From contig CAAFUD010000282.1 of NCBI GenBank assembly GCA_900766125.1, positions 1 to 8,231 on the forward strand: a DNA stretch of 8,231 nt, read 5' to 3'. The number at the start of each line of letters is the position of its first letter. Position 1 is the first letter of the stretch. Both the position numbers and the translations under genes were made by a program. The stretch comes from an uncultured Veillonella sp. (GTDB lineage: Bacteria; Bacillota; Negativicutes; Veillonellales; Veillonellaceae). The notes beneath the pieces are model-generated. The model was not told the DNA's origin. It saw only the letters and a list, made by a program, of their open reading frames with translations, and ran no database searches. Positions 1 to 5,301 of the stretch are shown here, one piece after another.

Positions 1-1
1 A

Positions 2-1561
2 ATCAACATTGTAAATAATAATATCAACAACATTAGTGCTAAAGTTGATAAACAACTCAATATTGTAAACAACAATATTTCTAATGTTCAAAATGATGTT
101 AAGAACATTGATACAAAAGTTACAAACATCGATAATAAAGTTACAAATATCGATAGCAAGGTAAATGATATTGATGTGAAAGTTAATAATCAAAATACTG
201 TAATCAACAATATCAAAACTGATGTATCTGGCTTGAAAGATCAAGTTGGCAAAAATACTGAAGCAATTAAGAACTTACAAAATGTAAGCGCTGATGTAAA
301 CAAAGTAAAAGAACAAGTTAATGTTAATACTCAAAAAGCAAATGCTAACGAAGAACGCATTAAAAATGTTCAAAGCCAAGTTTCTGTTAATACTGAAGCA
401 ATCAAACATAACACTGAAAACATCAATATTAACAAAGCAGCGATCAAACAAAATGCTGAAGCAATTCAAAATACTAATGTAACTGTACAAAAAGTAATCA
501 ACAAAGTTGATGAACATAGTAAAGTTATTCACGATGTATCTAAACAAGTTAATACTAATACAACTAATATTGCTAATATTAATAATGTTGTTAACCAAAA
601 TACAACTAATATTACAAATGTAACTAACCAAGTTAATGCAAACACAAGCAATATTAGTAAAGTATCTAGCCAAGTTAATACAAATACTACAAACATCAAC
701 ACTCTAAATGCTAAAGTAGATACTAATGTTACAAATATCACTAAGGTAGATAACCGTGTAACTGCAGTAGCTAACCAAGTTAACGAAAATGCACAATTAA
801 CTAAAGCTGTTGGTACTCTAGCACTAGAAAATCATGAAAAAGTTAGTGTATTAGGTTTACAAGTAAACAAAAATACAGAAGACATTTCTAACAATGCAAC
901 AGCAATTGCAAATGTAAATACTAAAGTTGATGAAAACGTTAAATTAACTAAAAACATTGGTGCTATTGCATTAGAAAATAATGAAAAAGTTAATGTATTG
1001 GGCTTACAAGTAAATAAAAATACTCAAGATATCAGTACATTAGCAGAAGCTGCAAATTATAGCTTGAAAGCTTCTAACATTGCATTACAAGATCATGCAA
1101 CACTTGTACAACATGATGCACAAATCGCAGAAAATTCTCGCCGCATTAGCAGCGTAGAACGTGATGTTAAAGTGGTAGGTGCTAATGCAGCAGCTTTGGC
1201 AGCATTGAAACCTATCGAATACCATGAAGGTCAAAAAGCTCAAATTATGGCCGCTGTTGGTACTTACAAAGGTAAAACATCTACTGCGTTGGGTGTAGCT
1301 CATTATGCAAATCCTGATTTGTTAATCCATGCTGGTGCAGCTTATGGTGGTGACCATAGCGTAATGGCAAATGCTGGTGTAACAATCGGTATTGGTAATG
1401 CTCCTACAGCTCCTAAAGCATCTCCTGCAACTGTAAAAGTTCTTGAAGACAAAGTGGCTGATTTGCAAGCACAAAACAAAGAAATTCGTGAACTTCTTGA
1501 TAAAGTGATTGCACAACAACCACAACAAGCTCCAAAAGCAGCTGTAAAAACAACTAAATAA
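2..1561 (+). CDS. Trimeric autotransporter adhesin (YadA-like), 3' part: stalk, membrane anchor and C-terminal tail; 5' end outside the window
   Basis: The frame is open to the left edge, giving 519 residues before the TAA stop. A GTG at 176 lies inside the stalk, has no ribosome binding site and is not the start. Residues 1-393 are a low-complexity stalk rich in Asn, Val, Ile and Thr with hydrophobic residues every 3-4 positions, as expected of a trimeric coiled coil. Residues 394-465, beginning NAAALAALKPIEYHEGQK and ending VTIGIG, resemble the YadA anchor domain: a short helix and then four amphipathic beta strands rich in Gly and Ala. In this family three chains together form a 12-stranded outer-membrane barrel through which the stalk is exported; head domains, if present, would be upstream. 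Unusually, 54 residues follow the barrel: a linker, a predicted coiled coil (about 478-505) and a Gln/Pro/Lys-rich end. Role by family: attachment to surfaces, host or other bacteria; the ligand cannot be told. It is separated from the next gene by a terminator, so it is an independent transcription unit. Confidence 0.9.
   Translation: MNIVNNNINNISAKVDKQLNIVNNNISNVQNDVKNIDTKVTNIDNKVTNIDSKVNDIDVKVNNQNTVINNIKTDVSGLKDQVGKNTEAIKNLQNVSADVNKVKEQVNVNTQKANANEERIKNVQSQVSVNTEAIKHNTENININKAAIKQNAEAIQNTNVTVQKVINKVDEHSKVIHDVSKQVNTNTTNIANINNVVNQNTTNITNVTNQVNANTSNISKVSSQVNTNTTNINTLNAKVDTNVTNITKVDNRVTAVANQVNENAQLTKAVGTLALENHEKVSVLGLQVNKNTEDISNNATAIANVNTKVDENVKLTKNIGAIALENNEKVNVLGLQVNKNTQDISTLAEAANYSLKASNIALQDHATLVQHDAQIAENSRRISSVERDVKVVGANAAALAALKPIEYHEGQKAQIMAAVGTYKGKTSTALGVAHYANPDLLIHAGAAYGGDHSVMANAGVTIGIGNAPTAPKASPATVKVLEDKVADLQAQNKEIRELLDKVIAQQPQQAPKAAVKTTK
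95..178 (+). repeat. Four 21-nt tandem units encoding heptads in the adhesin stalk
   Basis: Units at 95-115, 116-136, 137-157 and 158-178 encode DVKNIDT, KVTNIDN, KVTNIDS and KVNDIDV. Val and Ile fall at positions 2 and 5 of each seven-residue unit, the a/d pattern of a left-handed coiled coil. The units are in frame and clearly part of the protein. Confidence 0.85.
545..754 (+). repeat. Five 42-nt tandem units encoding 14-residue stalk repeats
   Basis: Consecutive units at 545, 587, 629, 671 and 713 encode QVNTNTTNIANINN, VVNQNTTNITNVTN, QVNANTSNISKVSS, QVNTNTTNINTLNA and KVDTNVTNITKVDN. The shared pattern is xVxxNxxNIxxxxx, two heptads per unit, with Asn at a recurring core-like position. 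Asn in the core of trimeric coiled coils is known in such adhesins, where it can bind anions; that role is inferred here. Confidence 0.85.
785..1036 (+). repeat. Duplicated stalk block with 147-nt (49-codon) offset
   Basis: The segments encoded at 785-889 and 932-1036 are 35 residues each and match at 26 positions, including an exact VLGLQVNKNT core and the pattern LTK..G..ALEN.EKV. They are separated by 14 residues of generic stalk. This block is less Asn-rich than the 14-residue repeats before it and sits closer to the membrane anchor. It looks like an older internal duplication that has since diverged. Confidence 0.85.
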
Positions 1562-1607
1562 TATGCCTCCCAACCGATGGGTTACATAATAATCTATCGT
1601 AGGTATA

Positions 1608-1645
1608 GAAACCGCGTAGCAGAAATGCTACGCGGTTTTCTTTTT
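1608..1645 (+). terminator. Intrinsic terminator of the adhesin gene
   Basis: A perfect 13-bp stem, 1609-1621 against 1626-1638 (AAACCGCGTAGCA / TGCTACGCGGTTT), closes a GAAA tetraloop and runs into a T-rich tail (TTTTCTTTTT, 1636-1645). It lies 47 nt past the adhesin stop codon. The left flank has only a short run of A, so it is best read as working for rightward transcription. It insulates the cell-wall cluster from adhesin transcription. Confidence 0.93.
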
Positions 1646-1885
1646 GTGTGGATATGTGGTGATTATCTTCATATATATCTTTTTATTTTGGTGTAATGGA
1701 GTGGATAGCTATCTTGTAGTGGGGATTAGATACAGATAAAACTATATAAATCCTCTTGGTGGTAGATAGTGGTTTTTATAATCCAATTATTATTTATTTT
1801 CGAACATATGTATCGAAGAAAAAACGAGAAAAATAGAGATTATGAAAGAAAAATATAAAAAAGTGGGATAAAAATGGATTTTTTA
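1646..1885. other. AT-rich gene-free spacer upstream of the cell-wall cluster
   Basis: No credible coding region is seen on either strand. Visible structure: a perfect 10-bp palindrome GATAGCTATC at 1704-1713; a hyphenated inverted repeat TTCGA...TCGAA at 1799-1817 around ACATATGT; and many TGG words, including TGGTA-N5-TGGTT at 1760-1774, TGGGG at 1720 and TGGGA/TGGAT at 1864 and 1875. Apart from the TGG words, which echo the promoter-proximal pair, nothing in it can be given a function. Weak -10-like AT runs occur (for example around 1743-1750), but without a matched -35 box. Confidence 0.6.
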
Positions 1886-1914
1886 TTGTGAATGGTGGGG
1901 AATTGTGGTAGAAT
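1886..1914 (+). promoter_or_regulatory. Sigma70-type promoter for the mraZ-led cluster
   Basis: The -35 box TTGTGA (1886-1891) and the -10 box TAGAAT (1909-1914) are separated by exactly 17 nt. The TG at 1906-1907 makes an extended -10 (TGG then TAGAAT). Transcription would start near 1921, giving a leader of about 40 nt before the mraZ ATG at 1961. It is the best promoter seen between the adhesin terminator and mraZ, and no comparable one is evident further into the cluster. Confidence 0.75.
1896..1910 (+). promoter_or_regulatory. Candidate MraZ operator: TGGGG-N5-TGGTA
   Basis: Two TGG-starting boxes (1896-1900 and 1906-1910) are spaced by 5 nt, a 10-bp period. E. coli MraZ is known to bind direct TGGGN repeats separated by 5 nt upstream of its own gene. 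Here the pair sits in the promoter spacer and touches the -10 box, so bound MraZ would be expected to block RNA polymerase. Related words lie in the leader at 1926 (TGGTG) and 1929 (TGGAT), and upstream at 1864 and 1875. The autoregulatory role is inferred from family, spacing and position. Confidence 0.55.
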
Positions 1915-1960
1915 TTACCATATAGTGGTGGATAAGGAATAGTAAAGGGCGGTGATACGT

Positions 1961-2392
1961 ATGTTCATGGGAGAATATAATCACACCATTGATACAAAAG
2001 GGCGGATGATTATACCCGCGAAAATACGTGAACAACTAGGCGAAGTATGCATTGTTACTAAGGGCCTAGATAACTGCTTAGCTATTTACACCGAAGAAGC
2101 GTGGAAGAAAATTTCTGCAGCTTTACAATCACAATCCTCCACTAAAGCTAGCGTACGTGCCTTAAAACGTTTTGTTTTTGGTAGTGCTGCTGAGCTTGAG
2201 TATGATAAACAAGGTCGTGTCCTCATTCCTGTACCACTACGTGAATATGCGAGCCTTGATAAACAGGCCGTTATTGTCGGTGCTGGGGATCACGTTGAAA
2301 TTTGGAGCCGCGAAAAATATGATTACTATGATGATCAAGTGGCTGAAAGTATGGAAGAATTAGTCGAAGGGCTTGAAGGGATTATGTTATAG
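1961..2392 (+). CDS. mraZ: MraZ transcriptional regulator of the division/cell-wall cluster
   Basis: A 143-residue protein of normal family length. It contains two SpoVT/AbrB-like halves, marked by DTKGR (11-15) and DKQGR (82-86), each followed by a hydrophobic strand and a short basic helix (IPAKIREQLG; IPVPLREYASL). MraZ proteins assemble into rings and bind TGG-type repeats upstream of the dcw cluster, in E. coli repressing it. The frame extends upstream to a GTG at 1952, but that codon is part of the Shine-Dalgarno stretch AGGGCGGTGAT (1946-1956). The ATG at 1961 gives the family-typical N-terminus MFMGEY and is chosen. An ATG at 1967 is a less likely alternative. It is the first gene of the cluster, and the putative operator in its promoter suggests autoregulation. 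The stop codon is 9 nt before the rsmH start. Confidence 0.95.
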   Translation: MFMGEYNHTIDTKGRMIIPAKIREQLGEVCIVTKGLDNCLAIYTEEAWKKISAALQSQSSTKASVRALKRFVFGSAAELEYDKQGRVLIPVPLREYASLDKQAVIVGAGDHVEIWSREKYDYYDDQVAESMEELVEGLEGIML

Positions 2393-2401
2393 GAGGCTAT
2401 G

Positions 2402-3334
2402 ATGGAATTTAATCATACCAGCGTACTTTTACGCGAAACGGTGGACTCCGTCGTAACTAATCCAAAAGGCATTTATGTGGACTGTACCCTTGGTGGGGCA
2501 GGACATGCGCACGCAGTGGGCGAAATGCTTGACCCAGAAGGCATGATAATCGGTTTAGATCAAGATGAAGATGCATTGAGCGTAGCTCGACAGCGTCTAT
2601 CTGATTTAAAGTGTCAGGTGTTAACGATACCGACAAACTTTTCTGACTTAAAGGAAGCCCTTCAAAATGAGGGCATCTATGAAGTAGATGGTTTTATCTT
2701 TGACCTTGGCGTATCAAGTTATCAATTAGATACACCAGAACGTGGCTTTTCATATATGAATGATGGTCCACTTGATATGCGGATGGATAAGGAAGCACCA
2801 TTAACAGCAGAGGAAGTTGTTAATGAATATGATGCTGAAGCACTATTGCAAATTATCCGTGACTATGGTGAAGAACGATGGGCTAAGCGGATTGTTGAAT
2901 TCATCGTTAATGCACGTCAAGAAAAACGAATAACCACTACTGGTGAGTTAGTTAGAATTATTAAACAAGCAATACCTGCGAAGGCGCGTCAAGATGGACC
3001 GCATCCGGCAAAACGGACGTTCCAAGCCATTCGCATTGAAGTAAATAGAGAATTAGCTATCTTGCATGATAGTTTTGTAGATGCTGTATCCATGTTGAAA
3101 CCAAAGGGGAAAATTGGGGTTATCACATTTCACTCCTTGGAAGATCGAATTACAAAACAAACTTTCAAAGAGTTGAGTACAGCATGTATATGTCCTCCAG
3201 AACTACCAATGTGTGTATGTAACCACAAAGCTGTTGTGAAGGCGAAGAATAAGGCTATAGAGCCAAGTGCAGGGGAGATTGAGGTTAATCCGAGGGCTAG
3301 AAGCGCGAAGTTGCGCGTAGCCGTCAAGTTGTAG
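2402..3334 (+). CDS. rsmH: 16S rRNA (cytosine-1402-N4)-methyltransferase RsmH (MraW)
   Basis: A cytoplasmic SAM-dependent enzyme that N4-methylates C1402 in the decoding centre of 16S rRNA. The 310 residues match the family length. Visible motifs: the SAM-binding loop VDCTLGGAGHA (26-36), the acidic GLDQDEDAL (51-59), FDLGVSSYQLD (100-110) with DGPLDMRMD (121-129), RTFQAIRIEVN (205-215) and ITFHSLEDR (241-249). A CxC-x6-CxC cluster (Cys 262, 264, 271, 273) near the C-terminus resembles Firmicute homologues. Two adjacent ATGs, 2399 and 2402, are possible. The Shine-Dalgarno AGGAGG (2391-2396), which overlaps the mraZ stop, is 2 nt from the first and 5 nt from the second, so 2402 is preferred; the difference is one Met. 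Tight coupling to mraZ suggests co-translation. Confidence 0.96.
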   Translation: MEFNHTSVLLRETVDSVVTNPKGIYVDCTLGGAGHAHAVGEMLDPEGMIIGLDQDEDALSVARQRLSDLKCQVLTIPTNFSDLKEALQNEGIYEVDGFIFDLGVSSYQLDTPERGFSYMNDGPLDMRMDKEAPLTAEEVVNEYDAEALLQIIRDYGEERWAKRIVEFIVNARQEKRITTTGELVRIIKQAIPAKARQDGPHPAKRTFQAIRIEVNRELAILHDSFVDAVSMLKPKGKIGVITFHSLEDRITKQTFKELSTACICPPELPMCVCNHKAVVKAKNKAIEPSAGEIEVNPRARSAKLRVAVKL

Positions 3335-3355
3335 AATTGGAAGGGGTTAGTATTT

Positions 3356-3760
3356 ATGTTAGCGAGAAAGGCTGTTGTGGGCCAAGTAAAAAGCGATGTG
3401 TTGGTCGCTTCACAAGGGAGAAAACGTAGTGCAAGTGTGGCTTTAGATTTGAGTCCTATGATGTGGCAAGTTGTATATGGTATTGCTGCATTGGTTGCAT
3501 TTTTGCTTATTATGATGGTTATGAATGCGTACAGCACAAAATTGGGCTACGAAGTAGTTAAAACACAGCAAGCTGTAGTACAATTAACAAAAGATAATGA
3601 TGCTTTGGATGTTGAAGTGGCTTCCTTGAAGTCTCCCGTTCGTATCCAACAAATCGCAGAACAACAACTAGGGATGGTTTTGCCTGATTCTTTTGTTTAT
3701 AGCACAAAAAGCGCTGTTACTGAACGCACTGTACAAGAGAAACAGCAAATTATAGACTAG
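3356..3760 (+). CDS. ftsL: FtsL-like cell division protein (bitopic membrane protein)
   Basis: A 134-residue protein with a basic cytoplasmic N-terminus (1-35), one transmembrane helix (about 36-57, rich in Val, Ala, Leu, Ile and Met) and an extracytoplasmic coiled coil (about 62-92). The coiled coil is followed by LKSPVRIQQIAEQQLGMVLP (91-110), whose RI..IA...LGM pattern is typical of FtsL/DivIC-type proteins. A short polar tail of 24 residues ends it. FtsL pairs with FtsB/DivIC and controls activation of the septal FtsW-FtsI synthase. Sequence conservation in this family is low, so identity rests on topology, the LGM motif and position directly after rsmH, the usual ftsL place. The Shine-Dalgarno GGAAGGGG (3339-3346) lies 9 nt before the ATG. 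The following gene is murE rather than the expected ftsI. Confidence 0.82.
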   Translation: MLARKAVVGQVKSDVLVASQGRKRSASVALDLSPMMWQVVYGIAALVAFLLIMMVMNAYSTKLGYEVVKTQQAVVQLTKDNDALDVEVASLKSPVRIQQIAEQQLGMVLPDSFVYSTKSAVTERTVQEKQQIID

Positions 3761-3765
3761 CAGGC

Positions 3766-3790
3766 AAAGCAGCTCGTATTGGGCTGCTTT
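3766..3790 (+). terminator. Hairpin in the ftsL-murE gap, possible weak terminator or attenuator
   Basis: AAAGCAGCTC (3766-3775) can pair with GGGCTGCTTT (3781-3790) over 10 bp, one of them G-T, around a 5-nt loop. The tail is TTTCCTTTGCG, interrupted by CC, so the T tract is poor and full termination is unlikely. GCAAAG (3764-3769) can alternatively pair with CTTTGC (3792-3797), giving a competing fold that reaches close to the murE ribosome binding site (3803-3808). Partial termination, mRNA processing or stability effects are all possible; none is shown by sequence alone. Confidence 0.5.
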
Positions 3791-3815
3791 CCTTTGCGTG
3801 TAAAGGAGATTGTAT

Positions 3816-5300
3816 ATGAAACAATTACAAGATATAGTAAAAACCTTGCAAACAACGCATGTAGAAGGTAATACAGCTGTTAAAGTATTAGATATTACAG
3901 CTGATTCTCGTGCTGTAAAAGTAGGCAGTTTATTTATTGCTTTAGATGGTGCCACTGTAGATGGTCATAATTATGTAAATAAAGCTGTTGAAGCTGGCGC
4001 AGTAGCAGTACTTGTATCTAAACCAGTAGAGGTAAGCGGTGATGTTTGTGTTATCACTGTAGAAGACACTCGTAAAGCTATGATGGCATGCGTGCCGTAT
4101 TTCTTTGATTACCCAGCAAATTCCATGCGTATGATTGGCGTTACTGGTACGAATGGTAAAACGACTACAACGCATATGATTCGTCATATTTTGAAAGCTC
4201 AAGGTCATAAAGTGGGCGTTATTGGTACTGTTCATATTATGATTGGTGATACAACATATCCAATTCATAATACGACACCTGATGTAGTGGATTTGCAACA
4301 TATTCTTCATCAAATGGTAGAGGAAGGTGTTACACATTGCGTAATGGAGGTTTCTTCACACGCATTGGCATTGGGGCGAGTTTCTGGTGTTGAATATGAT
4401 ACAGCGGTATTTACAAACTTAACACAAGATCATTTGGACTTTCACAAGACCTTTGAAAATTATTTGGCAGCTAAGTGTAAATTATTTGAACAAGTTAGCG
4501 CACCTAATCAAACTAAATCTGGTAAAGGGGCTATCATTAATATCGATGACGAATATGGTCATCGTGTAATTGAGAAAACAACGGCACCTATCATTACTTA
4601 CAGTATTGATGGTAAAGGTACGTTGAATGCTCATGATGTAGAAATGACACCTAAGTCTAGCCGTTATACTGTCTCTTATGATGGCCATGACTATACAGTA
4701 GCTATGAATACCACAGGTCTATTTAATGTGTATAACACATTAGCAGCTATCGGTGCTTGTTTGTTAGAAGGTATCTCCATGGAAGATATCGATAAAGCAT
4801 TGAAAACATTTAGCGCTGTGCCTGGCCGTTTTGAGCTCATTGAAGAAGGTCAACCATTTGCTGTGGTTGTAGATTATGCACATACACCAGATGGGCTAGA
4901 AAACATTCTACAAACTGCAAAGGCTATTCAAGAAAATCGCATTATTGTAGTCTTTGGTTGTGGTGGTGACCGAGATGCGACAAAACGCCCTATCATGGGT
5001 CGTATTGCTGCACAATATGGTGATGTAGTATATGTAACATCTGATAATCCTCGTACAGAGGATCCTGTACAAATTGTGAAAGATGTAGAAGTAGGCGTTA
5101 AAGAAGGCCTTCGTGAAGGCTCTCATTATGAAGTAATCGTTGATCGTCGGGAAGCGATTCAACATGCAATACAAAATGCAAAACCTGGGGATATTGTACT
5201 AATTGCAGGTAAGGGGCATGAGGATTACCAAATCTTAAAGGATAAAACGATTCATTTTGATGATCGTGAAGAGGCGCGAGCAGCCCTCAAGGAGATCTAA
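3816..5300 (+). CDS. murE: UDP-MurNAc-L-Ala-D-Glu--meso-diaminopimelate ligase MurE
   Basis: A cytoplasmic Mur ligase that adds the third stem-peptide residue with ATP hydrolysis. In 494 residues the three Mur domains are visible: an N-terminal UDP-binding domain with DITADSRAVKVGSLFIAL (26-43); a central ATPase domain with P-loop GTNGKTT (111-117), EVSSHAL (178-184) and AAKCKLF (218-224), where Lys220 aligns with the carbamylated lysine; and a C-terminal domain with GCGGDRDATKRPIM (381-394), DNPRTEDP (410-417) and AGKGHEDYQ (464-472). The DNPR motif is the known marker for meso-DAP rather than lysine specificity. The ATG at 3816 is chosen because AAAGGAG (3802-3808) lies 7 nt upstream; the upstream in-frame TTG at 3810 is too close to that site. 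The stop codon is 1 nt before the murF ATG. Confidence 0.97.
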   Translation: MKQLQDIVKTLQTTHVEGNTAVKVLDITADSRAVKVGSLFIALDGATVDGHNYVNKAVEAGAVAVLVSKPVEVSGDVCVITVEDTRKAMMACVPYFFDYPANSMRMIGVTGTNGKTTTTHMIRHILKAQGHKVGVIGTVHIMIGDTTYPIHNTTPDVVDLQHILHQMVEEGVTHCVMEVSSHALALGRVSGVEYDTAVFTNLTQDHLDFHKTFENYLAAKCKLFEQVSAPNQTKSGKGAIINIDDEYGHRVIEKTTAPIITYSIDGKGTLNAHDVEMTPKSSRYTVSYDGHDYTVAMNTTGLFNVYNTLAAIGACLLEGISMEDIDKALKTFSAVPGRFELIEEGQPFAVVVDYAHTPDGLENILQTAKAIQENRIIVVFGCGGDRDATKRPIMGRIAAQYGDVVYVTSDNPRTEDPVQIVKDVEVGVKEGLREGSHYEVIVDRREAIQHAIQNAKPGDIVLIAGKGHEDYQILKDKTIHFDDREEARAALKEI

Positions 5301-5301
5301 T

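Noticed and set aside
176..178. GTG as the start of the adhesin gene
   Set aside because: The frame stays open to the left edge with the same stalk repeats before it, there is no ribosome binding site, and no signal peptide follows. It is an internal Val codon.
275..741. Minus-strand open frames opposite the adhesin stalk
   Set aside because: They are complements of Asn/Thr-rich repeat codons, giving Phe/Ile/Cys/Leu-rich or Val/Leu/Thr-rich low-complexity products with no start signals or recognisable domain.
95..754. Regular 21-nt and 42-nt repeats as a possible CRISPR array
   Set aside because: The units are contiguous, diverged, in frame and encode coiled-coil repeats; there are no spacers and no cas genes.
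1085..1573. Minus-strand frames opposite the adhesin anchor and tail
   Set aside because: Cys/Phe/Ser-rich translations antisense to a well-recognised anchor domain, with no ribosome binding site.
1714..1750. Second promoter in the spacer (TTGTAG with downstream TATAAA)
   Set aside because: The spacing to the best -10-like sequences is 15 or more than 20 nt, and nothing downstream requires it, given the strong promoter at 1886-1914.
2172..2363. Overlapping plus-strand frame inside mraZ
   Set aside because: It is an out-of-frame shadow of a gene with conserved MraZ motifs and has no start signals.
3130..5174. Several minus-strand frames opposite rsmH, ftsL and murE
   Set aside because: All lie antisense to genes with clear family motifs, overlap one another's partners irregularly and lack recognisable domains.
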